Shown here in pieces: positions 1 through 6,521 of a stretch of DNA of 7,910 nt. Within the stretch, counting starts at the first letter, position 1. The number at the start of each line of letters is the position of its first letter. A model generated the notes under the pieces. The model did not search any database. It was not told the origin of the DNA and worked only from the letters and a program-made list of their open reading frames with translations. The translations under genes were made by a program, and so were the position numbers. Origin of the DNA: Sulfurovum sp. (GTDB lineage Bacteria > Campylobacterota > Campylobacteria > Campylobacterales > Sulfurovaceae); assembly GCA_030634925.1 (NCBI GenBank), contig DAOVZV010000041.1, positions 1 to 7,910 of the forward strand, written 5' to 3'.

Positions 1-321
1 ATGACATTTATCGCTATTATCTTTTTTATCTTCCCGGAAACTATAATGTCTTTTTTCACTGATGATGTAGATGCTATTCAAATGGGAAAAACTTTCTTTA
101 TGATCATTGCGATCAGCGAACCGGTGATGGCTTTTGCTTTTGCTTTGACCTCTAGTTCTATGTGTCTAAACCTATCTTTGTCGTTGCGACTTAGTATTAG
201 GTATGATATACCTGCACCAATTGCGACTCCTGTCAAGGTTGAAATACCTATTGTTCCTAACATCATTTATCCTTTTGAGATACTTGTAGGCGTAATGATT
301 ATATCTGACTTTATATCATAA
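1..321 (+). CDS. Partial MATE-family efflux transporter fragment, chimeric 3' end
   Basis: Frame 1 is open from the window edge, so the gene begins outside it and the ATG at position 1 is probably an internal Met. The first ~50 residues look like a MATE (multidrug and toxic compound extrusion) membrane segment: a hydrophobic helix ending in FP, then SFFTDD, a second helix, and EPVMAFAFALT. In the family a similar stretch (FP..i..lFt.d, then P.ma..faltGalrGaGDT) precedes a conserved loop. Here the expected GALRGAGDT is missing, and from about position 150 the frame is only the antisense of the rny and cyclo-ligase genes. The genuine part is therefore about 1-150; the 3' half to 321 is a read-through shadow. 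MATE proteins export drugs or metabolites across the inner membrane using Na+ or H+ gradients. The family call rests on about 50 residues recognised from memory. Confidence 0.5.
   Translation: MTFIAIIFFIFPETIMSFFTDDVDAIQMGKTFFMIIAISEPVMAFAFALTSSSMCLNLSLSLRLSIRYDIPAPIATPVKVEIPIVPNIIYPFEILVGVMIISDFIS
78..263 (-). CDS. rny: Ribonuclease Y, N-terminal fragment only (truncated or chimeric)
   Basis: RNase Y is a membrane-anchored endoribonuclease that initiates mRNA decay. Its layout is an N-terminal transmembrane helix, a long coiled coil, a KH domain and an HD domain, usually over 500 residues. Only the start is here: a hydrophobic Gly-rich anchor (about residues 3-24), then a charged segment ending IELEVKAKAKAI (35-46), which matches the family's AKAKAI entry into the coiled coil. 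After residue 46 the frame continues as the antisense of the MATE-like fragment and stops at 78-80, so coiled coil, KH and HD are all absent. Two adjacent ATGs (264-266 and 261-263) follow directly on the cyclo-ligase TAA. The second is preferred because AAGGA, inside the upstream gene's last codons, then lies 6 nt away. The cyclo-ligase-rny order matches C. jejuni. The product cannot be functional as read. Confidence 0.7.
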   Translation of the reverse strand: MLGTIGISTLTGVAIGAGISYLILSRNDKDRFRHIELEVKAKAKAITGSLIAMIIKKVFPI

Positions 322-836
322 TGGTCGGTTAGAACATCTTTGGTATAACAGAGCTTACGCGATACAAATATAGTCTTCTTTATGTTTTTGTTTTCTTTTT
401 CAAAAAATCTATCATACATACCTTTACCAAATCCGATGCGTCTTTTGGTGACATCTATCCCGACTATTGGTACTATTGCTAAATCTAATTTTTTTGTATG
501 ATATTGATTTGAATTATTGGGTTCTTTTATCCCAAATTTTCTTTTTCTTAATGGTAATCTATATTTTACCAACCTAAAACTTGAACCCTCCATAAATGGC
601 ACAAAGAGGTTTCTCTTTTCTTTGCGTAAGTGATTTATTAGGTTGTATATATTTACCTCCATAGCCAATGGTAGGTATAACATTATGTTTTTGCTACTGT
701 TTTTGACTATGTATCTGTATATCATATCTGATACTACTTTGTCCTTTTTGTAGCTATTTTGCTTGGCTACTTTTTTTAATTGTCTCAAAGACTCTCTTCT
801 AAATGCTTTTTTTCTATCTTCTTTGGTAATACTCAT
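267..836 (-). CDS. ygfA: 5-formyltetrahydrofolate cyclo-ligase
   Basis: The enzyme (EC 6.3.3.2, MTHFS family) uses ATP to turn 5-formyl-THF into 5,10-methenyl-THF, returning stored folate to one-carbon metabolism in the cytosol. The 189-residue protein has the usual family length. It shows a basic N-terminal helix (residues 7-24), the FGIKEP segment (101-106), the LDLAIVPIVGID strand (117-128), and the diagnostic nucleotide/folate-binding signature RIGFGKGMYDRFF (133-145), the counterpart of G.G.GYYDR. The C-terminal DIIITP (178-183) also fits. The ATG at 834-836 is preceded by AGAGGA about 11 nt away, a long spacing. The stop codon abuts the rny start, so the two were one transcription unit. 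A probable promoter is the minus-strand TATAAT at 880-875, giving a ~30 nt leader. It is divergent from the lipoprotein gene. The family assignment is secure; the symbol follows the E. coli name. Confidence 0.93.
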   Translation of the reverse strand: MSITKEDRKKAFRRESLRQLKKVAKQNSYKKDKVVSDMIYRYIVKNSSKNIMLYLPLAMEVNIYNLINHLRKEKRNLFVPFMEGSSFRLVKYRLPLRKRKFGIKEPNNSNQYHTKKLDLAIVPIVGIDVTKRRIGFGKGMYDRFFEKENKNIKKTIFVSRKLCYTKDVLTDHYDIKSDIIITPTSISKG

Positions 837-858
837 CTCTTTTCTAATCCTCTTTTGC

Positions 859-880
859 TATAATCACTATACTGATTATA
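859..880. promoter_or_regulatory. Palindromic bidirectional promoter with a -10 box on each strand
   Basis: The 22-bp site has arms TATAATCA (859-866) and TGATTATA (873-880) around CTATAC; only the central C/C pair breaks the symmetry. On + it gives an extended -10, TGcTATAAT (856-864), with transcription expected near 871, 24 nt before the lipoprotein GTG. On - it gives TATAAT at 880-875, with a start near 868 and a ~32 nt leader for the cyclo-ligase. No good -35 is visible on either side, which is common in Campylobacterota promoters. The dyad could instead, or also, be a regulator operator. Start sites are inferred, not observed. Confidence 0.6.
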
Positions 881-894
881 CCCAAAGGGACTTT

Positions 895-1461
895 GTGCAT
901 AAAATATCTATTTATCTTTTATTTTTATTTCTTCTTCTTGGATGTGACAAAGATACTCCCAAAGAGCATGATGATATGATGTTTGATATATCTGATGATA
1001 ATAACAGCCAAAATGATATAGATACATTTACTATTACAGATAGGAGAGTGACCGTATCGGATAAGAAAGTGATATTTCATACAGTTGAACAAGGTGTTTT
1101 GCTTGTCAATATATTTGGTTTGGATTGTGAACCTTGTGTAGAAGAGATAAAGTATCTCAATTTCATACAACAAAAGTACTCAAATGATGTATTTGTGATA
1201 GGAGTTGTCACTGATGAGACCAATCAGACCAAACTAGATAGTTTTGTAAATACTTATCATATAAAGTACCCTATATCCAATGATACACAAAATACTATGT
1301 TTGTCTCTCTTTTGGCAAAGGGACTAAAGCTAGAGGATAATTATGATAAACCACTTTTGGCTCTGTACGCAGAGGGTAGATATATCAGACACTATGAGGG
1401 TATAGTACCTATCGAGATGATAGAGTATGACATCAAACAAGCGATAAAACAATCAAACTAA
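895..1461 (+). CDS. TlpA-like thioredoxin-fold lipoprotein (periplasmic)
   Basis: From the GTG at 895 the protein is 188 residues and opens with MHKISIYLLFLFLLLGC, a compact lipoprotein signal with lipobox LLGC and lipidated Cys17. An acidic, Asn-rich linker (18-45) follows, then a thioredoxin fold: strand VLLVNIFG (68-75), redox motif CEPC (78-81), strand DVFVIGVVTD (98-107), and a likely cis-Pro at KP (152-153) before LLALYAEGRYIRHYEG. It probably handles thiol-disulfide exchange or thiol reduction (for example for cytochrome c or envelope proteins) while tethered to a membrane; the partner is unknown. The GTG is chosen because AAAGGGA (884-890) sits 4 nt upstream and it gives a standard signal peptide. 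The in-frame ATG at 763 would run through the divergent promoter and antisense to the cyclo-ligase start. Its place before ftsY matches Campylobacter synteny. Confidence 0.85.
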   Translation: MHKISIYLLFLFLLLGCDKDTPKEHDDMMFDISDDNNSQNDIDTFTITDRRVTVSDKKVIFHTVEQGVLLVNIFGLDCEPCVEEIKYLNFIQQKYSNDVFVIGVVTDETNQTKLDSFVNTYHIKYPISNDTQNTMFVSLLAKGLKLEDNYDKPLLALYAEGRYIRHYEGIVPIEMIEYDIKQAIKQSN

Positions 1462-1494
1462 AAATAATCAAACCAACAGACAAGGTAATAAAAT

Positions 1495-2364
1495 ATGTTC
1501 AGTAAATTATTGAAACGAGTATTGGGTAAAACCACAGATGCTATCAAAGATGTAGCACCCAAAAAACGCAAAAATATCCCAAAAGATGAATTTGAAGATA
1601 TTTTGCTAGAAGCAGATGTGCATTATGATTTGGTGGAGAGACTACTAGAACCATTGTCTGATGAGGTCAATAGAGTTCAAGCATTCAACTCACTAATATC
1701 TGTATTTCAATACAAAGCAGATTTCAAAAATAGTGATGTCAAGCCGTTTGTAGAGATGATTATCGGTGTCAATGGAGCTGGTAAGACTACAACAATATCC
1801 AAACTAGCATACAGATACAAGAGTGAGGGCAAAAAAGTACTATTGGGTGCTGGTGATACTTTTAGAGCAGCAGCGATAGAACAGCTAAGTAGATGGGCTG
1901 TAAAACTAGATATTCCAATAGTCTCTACCAAGCAAGGACATGACCCATCTGCTGTGGTATATGATGCGATAACATCAGGAGTAGCCAAAGGGTTTGACAA
2001 TATCATCATAGATACAGCAGGACGATTACATAACCAACCAAATCTAAGTGAAGAGCTAAAAAAGATGATAAGAACAGCCAATAAAGCACTAGAAAACGCA
2101 CCAAATAGAAAGATGCTAATACTAGATGGAACACAAGGAAGCTCATCTATCAATCAAGCTAAAGCATTTGATGAGATGATAGGGATAGATGGTATTATCA
2201 TCACAAAGTTAGATGGGACAGCAAAAGGTGGTTCGGTACTTAGTATCGCAGATGAGCTTAAGATGCCAATATTTTATATCGGTACGGGAGAACAGCCAAA
2301 AGATTTGATAATCTTCAAAGCAAATGAGTATGTAAATACTATTTTGGATGAGATTTTTGTCTAA
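1495..2364 (+). CDS. ftsY: Signal recognition particle receptor FtsY
   Basis: FtsY is the membrane-associated SRP receptor GTPase. It pairs with Ffh/SRP and delivers ribosomes making membrane proteins to SecYEG. The 289-residue protein has a short basic N-terminal helix (1-30) in place of the long acidic A domain of E. coli, an N-domain helical bundle (about 30-80), and a complete SRP-type G domain: G1 GVNGAGKTT (91-99), DTFRAAA of the insertion-box region (121-127), G3 DTAGR (173-177), G4 TKLD (237-240) and GTGEQPKDL (263-271). The DGTQGSSS segment (211-218) corresponds to the usual D..TGQ.A region. The reduced A domain is typical of short FtsY forms, so the gene looks intact. AAGG lies about 8 nt before the ATG. 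It follows the lipoprotein gene by 33 nt and precedes the malic enzyme gene by 24 nt, so it is probably co-transcribed with both. Confidence 0.97.
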   Translation: MFSKLLKRVLGKTTDAIKDVAPKKRKNIPKDEFEDILLEADVHYDLVERLLEPLSDEVNRVQAFNSLISVFQYKADFKNSDVKPFVEMIIGVNGAGKTTTISKLAYRYKSEGKKVLLGAGDTFRAAAIEQLSRWAVKLDIPIVSTKQGHDPSAVVYDAITSGVAKGFDNIIIDTAGRLHNQPNLSEELKKMIRTANKALENAPNRKMLILDGTQGSSSINQAKAFDEMIGIDGIIITKLDGTAKGGSVLSIADELKMPIFYIGTGEQPKDLIIFKANEYVNTILDEIFV

Positions 2365-2388
2365 ACGATTAATCAAAAAGGAAAATAG

Positions 2389-3663
2389 ATGTCAGAAATA
2401 ACAAAAGAAAAAGCACTAGAGTATCACAAGCAAGGAAAGATAGGAATAGACCTAACCAAAGCGTGTGATACACAATATGATTTGTCATTAGCATATACCC
2501 CAGGAGTGGCTATACCATGTTTGGAGATAGCTAGAGATGAGAGTCTATCTTTTGAATATACAAATCGTTCCAATCTTGTGGCTGTAATATCTGATGGTAC
2601 TGCTGTTTTGGGACTTGGAGATATTGGTCCTTTGGCATCTAAGCCAGTGATGGAGGGTAAAGCAGTACTGTTCAAAAAGTTTGCCAATGTAGATGCTTTT
2701 GATATAGAACTTGATGTTCATACAGTCGAAGAGATAGTAGCTACTTGTAAGGCGATAGCTCCTACTTTTGGAGGTATAAATCTAGAAGATATATCTGCTC
2801 CTAGATGTTTTGAGATAGAGAGAATACTCAAAGAAGAGCTTGATATTCCAGTATTTCACGACGACCAACATGGTACGGCTATCATCACAACAGCAGGACT
2901 TATCAACGCACTTGAACTAACAAACAAAAAAGTAGATGAGATAAAGATAGTAGTAAATGGAGCAGGAGCTGCTGGAATATCTTGTGCAAAGATGTATCAA
3001 GCATTGGGTGCAAAAAATATCATTATGTGTGACTCCAAAGGTGTCATCTCTACAGCTAGAACTGACCTAAATAAATACAAAGCAGAGTTTGCGATAGATA
3101 CACCATTTACGACTCTGCTAGAGGCTATTGATGGTGCTGATATGTTCTTAGGACTTAGTCAAGCAGGAGCTTTGAGCAAAGAGATGGTATCCAAAATGGC
3201 AGATGAACCTATCATATTTGCTCTTGCTAATCCTACTCCAGAGATACTTCCTGAAGAGATAAAAGAGGTAAGAGATGACGCTATCATCGGTACTGGTCGG
3301 TCTGATTATCCAAATCAGACCAACAATGTACTAGGGTTTCCTTTTATATTTAGAGGGGCATTGGATGTGAGAGCTAGGAAGATTACAGAGGGTATGAAGA
3401 TGGCAGCAGCTGTGGCATTGGCAGAGTTGGCAAAAGAACCAGTACCATATTATGTCAAAGCTGCGTACCATAATCAAGATATAACTTATGGTAAAGACCA
3501 CATCATACCATTGCCATTTAACAAAGAGGTACTGATATGGGTCTCTAGTGCAGTAGCCAAAACTGCTGTAGAAGAGGGTGTAGCAAGAGTAGATAGCTAT
3601 GATGATGAAGAGTATAGAGAAGCTTTAAGATGTCTTATTTATGGTTGTCCTGAAGCTCCATGA
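2389..3663 (+). CDS. maeB: NAD(P)-dependent malic enzyme, single-domain bacterial form
   Basis: The enzyme oxidatively decarboxylates malate to pyruvate and CO2 with reduction of NAD(P)+, linking the TCA cycle to pyruvate and reductant supply. The 424-residue protein is the short bacterial form, without the C-terminal phosphotransacetylase-like domain of E. coli MaeB. Visible motifs are AYTPGVA (35-41, Tyr36 the likely catalytic acid), [13 protein letters not shown] (68-80), [12 protein letters not shown] (85-96, Lys91 the likely catalytic base), the metal-binding acids in NLEDI (131-135) and FHDDQHGT (156-163), the Rossmann loop GAGAAG (191-196), and [10 protein letters not shown] (303-313). 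The acidic Asp215 at the end of the second Rossmann strand is compatible with NAD preference, but cofactor choice is not settled. AAGGA lies about 7 nt upstream of the ATG. Its TGA overlaps the next start (ATGA). The symbol is a family-level label. Confidence 0.95.
   Translation: MSEITKEKALEYHKQGKIGIDLTKACDTQYDLSLAYTPGVAIPCLEIARDESLSFEYTNRSNLVAVISDGTAVLGLGDIGPLASKPVMEGKAVLFKKFANVDAFDIELDVHTVEEIVATCKAIAPTFGGINLEDISAPRCFEIERILKEELDIPVFHDDQHGTAIITTAGLINALELTNKKVDEIKIVVNGAGAAGISCAKMYQALGAKNIIMCDSKGVISTARTDLNKYKAEFAIDTPFTTLLEAIDGADMFLGLSQAGALSKEMVSKMADEPIIFALANPTPEILPEEIKEVRDDAIIGTGRSDYPNQTNNVLGFPFIFRGALDVRARKITEGMKMAAAVALAELAKEPVPYYVKAAYHNQDITYGKDHIIPLPFNKEVLIWVSSAVAKTAVEEGVARVDSYDDEEYREALRCLIYGCPEAP
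3299..3321. other. Intragenic 9-bp perfect hairpin in the malic enzyme gene
   Basis: GGTCTGATT (3299-3307) and its exact complement AATCAGACC (3313-3321) flank a 5-nt loop. It lies within the codons for the conserved [10 protein letters not shown] stretch, so protein constraint may explain part of it. No T-run follows, so it does not look like a terminator. Confidence 0.35.
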
Positions 3664-5051
3664 ATATCAACTCATATATAGATTTATATCAGGTATTAGA
3701 AGATAATCCAACTACCATAGAGGATAATCGTGCATTTGGACTAAAGCACAAATCCTTGAGGGGTAAGCCACAAAAACAGCTATTGGCATGGGCAGATAAG
3801 TATAAATCAAAACTTCAAAAACCTCTGATTAGTCTATCCTTTTCATCATATCTATATGGGATTACTATTACTTTGGTTATTTTGGCTTTTATCTTTGGAC
3901 TATTTTCTGGTATGGGATTACTCTCTTATGATGGAAAAGAGCCTGTAAATATCATATATTTTATAGCAATGGTAGTATTTTTGCCTATTTTTACGATGAC
4001 ATTGACTGCTTTGTCTATGTTTCGTATCAATCAGACAAAGAGTATTTTGATGCACATATCTCCTGCTTTTTGGATGGAGAAGATTTTGGGATGGTTACCA
4101 AGTAGTATCAAAGATGATATCAAAGAGTTCAAGATAAATCCACTACTTACCAATTGGATAATTATCAAACGCTCACAACTTGTGGCATTATCTTTCTCTT
4201 TTGGACTTTTTGTCGCACTTTTGGGTGTGGTGGTGACACAAGATATAGCCTTTGCGTGGAGTACGACTATAGATATAACTCCAGAGACTTTTCATCAGTT
4301 TTTGTATTTTATATCTGCTCCGTGGAGATATTTGTTTCCTAGTTTTGTACCATCTATCGAGCTGATTGAACATAGTCAATACTTTAGATTAGGAGATAGA
4401 CTTAGTCCCAATATCATATCACATGCTTCATCTCTAGGTGAGTGGTGGAGATTTTTGGCATTTGCTACGCTGTTTTATGCTATTGTATTGAGACTTTTGG
4501 TGCTTGTGGTATCTCATCTGGGACTTAGATATGCTGTATCTACATCTATACTCAAACTCATAGGCACAAATAGACTACTAAGAGAGATAAATCAACCTAT
4601 AATCAATACAAACTCCACACAACAAGAGGCACTATTTGTACCAACTCACGATGGATATGAGCAGACTATAGAGAAGTTCAAAGAGTATGATTATGATATG
4701 ATACAAGGATTGGGTATGAGATATGATGAGCTGTTGGTAATATCTGATAGTATAGGATTATCATCACCCAAACACGCTATAGTAGGTGGGTCTAATAGTC
4801 TCGATGAAGATGATAAAGTGATAGATGATAGTAGTGGAGATATATTATTGTTTGTCAAAGCATGGGAGCCTCCTATGATGGACTTTGTAGATTATCTAGC
4901 TGATTTGAGTATCAATGATAATGTCAAAAAGGTGATAATAATGCCAATAGGAACACTAGAAGATGATTATAAGACTACAGATACTTATATTGATATATGG
5001 GCAAATAAGCTATCACTATCAGAAGATGGCAAAGTGTGGTTGAAAAGATGA
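3660..5051 (+). CDS. DUF2868 multi-pass membrane protein
   Basis: The 463-residue protein resembles the DUF2868 family, which is typically encoded beside a DUF3482 GTPase; its biochemical role is unknown. It has a soluble N-terminus (1-60), probable membrane helices at about 64-84, 98-120, 174-194 and 265-287, and a soluble C-terminal region (about 320-463) rich in Asp/Glu with two Rossmann-like strand segments (DELLVISDSIG around 356-366; KKVIIMPIG at 423-431). Family-like stretches include KRSQLVALSFSFGLFVALLG (170-189), AFAWSTT (197-203) and EWWRFL (261-266). The ATG overlaps the malic enzyme TGA, and its own TGA overlaps the GTPase ATG, giving translational coupling on both sides. An attractive but unproven reading is that it is the membrane partner of the GTPase. 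The family call is from pattern memory. Confidence 0.8.
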   Translation: MNINSYIDLYQVLEDNPTTIEDNRAFGLKHKSLRGKPQKQLLAWADKYKSKLQKPLISLSFSSYLYGITITLVILAFIFGLFSGMGLLSYDGKEPVNIIYFIAMVVFLPIFTMTLTALSMFRINQTKSILMHISPAFWMEKILGWLPSSIKDDIKEFKINPLLTNWIIIKRSQLVALSFSFGLFVALLGVVVTQDIAFAWSTTIDITPETFHQFLYFISAPWRYLFPSFVPSIELIEHSQYFRLGDRLSPNIISHASSLGEWWRFLAFATLFYAIVLRLLVLVVSHLGLRYAVSTSILKLIGTNRLLREINQPIINTNSTQQEALFVPTHDGYEQTIEKFKEYDYDMIQGLGMRYDELLVISDSIGLSSPKHAIVGGSNSLDEDDKVIDDSSGDILLFVKAWEPPMMDFVDYLADLSINDNVKKVIIMPIGTLEDDYKTTDTYIDIWANKLSLSEDGKVWLKR

Positions 5052-6460
5052 TATTATCACATCCTAGATTTGCAGTAGTTGGACATCCAAACAAAGGCAA
5101 AAGCTCGATAGTATCAGCCCTTGCTATGGATGATAGCGTACAAGTATCCAATACTCCAGGGACTACAACCAAAAGACGAAGCTTCCCACTAAGTGTAGAT
5201 GGCAAAATACTTTATGAATTGTATGATACCCCTGGGTTTCAGAGGGCTAGAAGAGTATTGGCGTGGTTGCAAAAGCATGAAGTTCGAGCAGACAAAAAGC
5301 ACGAGGTAGTTCGTGCTTTTATCGCAGAACACAAATCAGATGTCAGGTTCAATGACGAAATAGAGTTATTAGAACCTATTATGGATGGAGCTGGTATCAT
5401 ATATGTAGTAGATGGCTCAAAGCCCTATGGTGCAGAGTATGAAGCAGAGATGGAGATACTCCGTTGGACAGGTCAGCCATCTATGGCTCTTATCAATCAT
5501 ATAGATAGTAGTGACTATAGCCAAGAGTGGAAGATGGCATTAGGACAATATTTCAAAATGGTGAGGACTTTCAATCCTATGAGGGCTACTTTCGTACATC
5601 ATATTGGGATACTAGAGAGTATGTCACAGCTCAAAGAGGAGTGGATAGATGATGTCAAAGAGTCTATAATACTATTTGAACAATATCAGACACAGATGAT
5701 AGAGAGAAGTGCATCACTATTGGCTAGATTACTCTATGACTCTATCAGTATGGTAGATAAATTATCTATAGACAAAGATGAAGCATCCAAAGAGGACAAA
5801 GAGAAAATAGAGGGCAAATACAAAGATAAACTCAGAGGCTTTGAGATAGATACACAAAAGAGGATGAAATCTATATGGAAGCATCAACATCTAGCGATAG
5901 AACAAGATATTTTGCCATTTAATGGATTGGATTTATTTTCCAAAGAGAGTGCATCTGTATTTGGACTCACTAGAAAAGAGCTTATGCTAATGGGGATGAC
6001 AAGTGGCGCGATGACTGGTGCTACTATAGATTTACTCTTTATCGGACATACCTTTTTTATAGGTGGAGCGATAGGTGCAGTTGTCGGTGCTACAGGAGGA
6101 TATTTCGGATTTGATGAGTTGTCAGACATCAAGATACTAGGACAAAATCTAGGTAAAAAATATCTCGAAATTGGTCCTATGAAAAATAAGAACTTTCCAT
6201 ATATCCTATTGGGTCGAGCGTTGTATCATACAAGCCAAATAGCCAATCGTTCACACGCATCACGAGACAAAATAGACATAGATAGACACTTAGATTTGGA
6301 GAGTGTATTTAGAGACAAGTGGCTAACAGATGACCTCAAAAACTCACTAGAGAAGTACCACAAGAAGTTTAGAACTAGTGATGAGGTAGAAGCAGAGATA
6401 CTAAAAGAGTATGACTTGATGATAAAAGATATTTTGAGAGGCTTGATAAATGATAGATAA
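5048..6460 (+). CDS. DUF3482 GTPase with glycine-rich membrane-active C-terminal region
   Basis: The N-terminal TRAFAC-type G domain has G1 GHPNKGKSS (12-20), a switch-I Thr in NTPGTTT (35-41), G3 DTPG (60-63) and a G4-position NHID (150-153) in place of canonical NKxD. The C-terminal part has charged helices (about 215-285), then a long Gly/Ala-rich hydrophobic stretch with GxxxG-like spacing (about 315-355) suggesting membrane association, and a charged helical tail. This layout fits the DUF3482 family, of unknown function, seen paired with DUF2868. The ATG at 5048 is preferred over the in-frame GTG at 5036: it makes an ATGA overlap identical to the junction one gene upstream, and the protein (470 residues) then begins MILSHPRFAVVGHPNKGKSS like the family. 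The GTG would add only four residues. A terminator-like hairpin lies at 5295-5320. Confidence 0.85.
   Translation: MILSHPRFAVVGHPNKGKSSIVSALAMDDSVQVSNTPGTTTKRRSFPLSVDGKILYELYDTPGFQRARRVLAWLQKHEVRADKKHEVVRAFIAEHKSDVRFNDEIELLEPIMDGAGIIYVVDGSKPYGAEYEAEMEILRWTGQPSMALINHIDSSDYSQEWKMALGQYFKMVRTFNPMRATFVHHIGILESMSQLKEEWIDDVKESIILFEQYQTQMIERSASLLARLLYDSISMVDKLSIDKDEASKEDKEKIEGKYKDKLRGFEIDTQKRMKSIWKHQHLAIEQDILPFNGLDLFSKESASVFGLTRKELMLMGMTSGAMTGATIDLLFIGHTFFIGGAIGAVVGATGGYFGFDELSDIKILGQNLGKKYLEIGPMKNKNFPYILLGRALYHTSQIANRSHASRDKIDIDRHLDLESVFRDKWLTDDLKNSLEKYHKKFRTSDEVEAEILKEYDLMIKDILRGLINDR
5295..5320. other. Intragenic terminator-like hairpin in the GTPase gene
   Basis: AAAAGCACGA (5295-5304) and TCGTGCTTTT (5311-5320) are exact inverted complements around a 6-nt loop GGTAGT. 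The stem has a 6-bp GC-richer core flanked by A- and T-tracts, which is the form of a short bidirectional intrinsic terminator. It lies about 250 nt into the GTPase coding sequence, over codons for KKHEVVRAF. Activity is unproven, and a translating ribosome would normally keep it unfolded. Confidence 0.35.
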
Positions 6461-6521
6461 TGAAGATATTATAAAGGATTAATTGGATATATTTCATCAA
6501 TTACAAAATCAAGGATAAAAT

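Noticed and set aside
763..894. In-frame ATG at 763 as the start of the lipoprotein gene
   Set aside because: It would place 44 extra residues before the lipobox signal, run antisense to the cyclo-ligase start and read through the TATAAT palindrome. The GTG at 895 has a ribosome binding site and gives a standard signal peptide.
1451..1473. Direct repeat AATCAAAC twice around the lipoprotein stop codon
   Set aside because: The unit is 8 nt in A-rich sequence with two copies only; there is no support for an operator.
1495..1584. FtsY appearing N-terminally truncated (no acidic A domain)
   Set aside because: Short FtsY forms without the acidic domain are normal outside enterobacteria, and the N and G domains are complete.
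1707..2153. 148-residue open frame on the minus strand inside ftsY
   Set aside because: It lies fully antisense to a strongly conserved gene, has no family resemblance and has a Ser/Leu-rich composition typical of reverse-frame shadows. The minus frames at 925-1173, 2424-2687, 5884-6132 and 6860-7291 were rejected for the same reason.
5036..5047. GTG at 5036 as the GTPase start
   Set aside because: It adds only four residues and lacks a better ribosome binding site. The ATG at 5048 makes an ATGA overlap like the junction one gene upstream.
6450..6482. 10-codon ORF overlapping the GTPase stop
   Set aside because: It is very short, has no ribosome binding site of note and no recognisable content.
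6480..6503. TAATTG/CAATTA hairpin between the GTPase and M48 genes
   Set aside because: It has only 6 weak A/T-rich pairs with a 12-nt loop and no T-run, so it is expected by chance in this composition.
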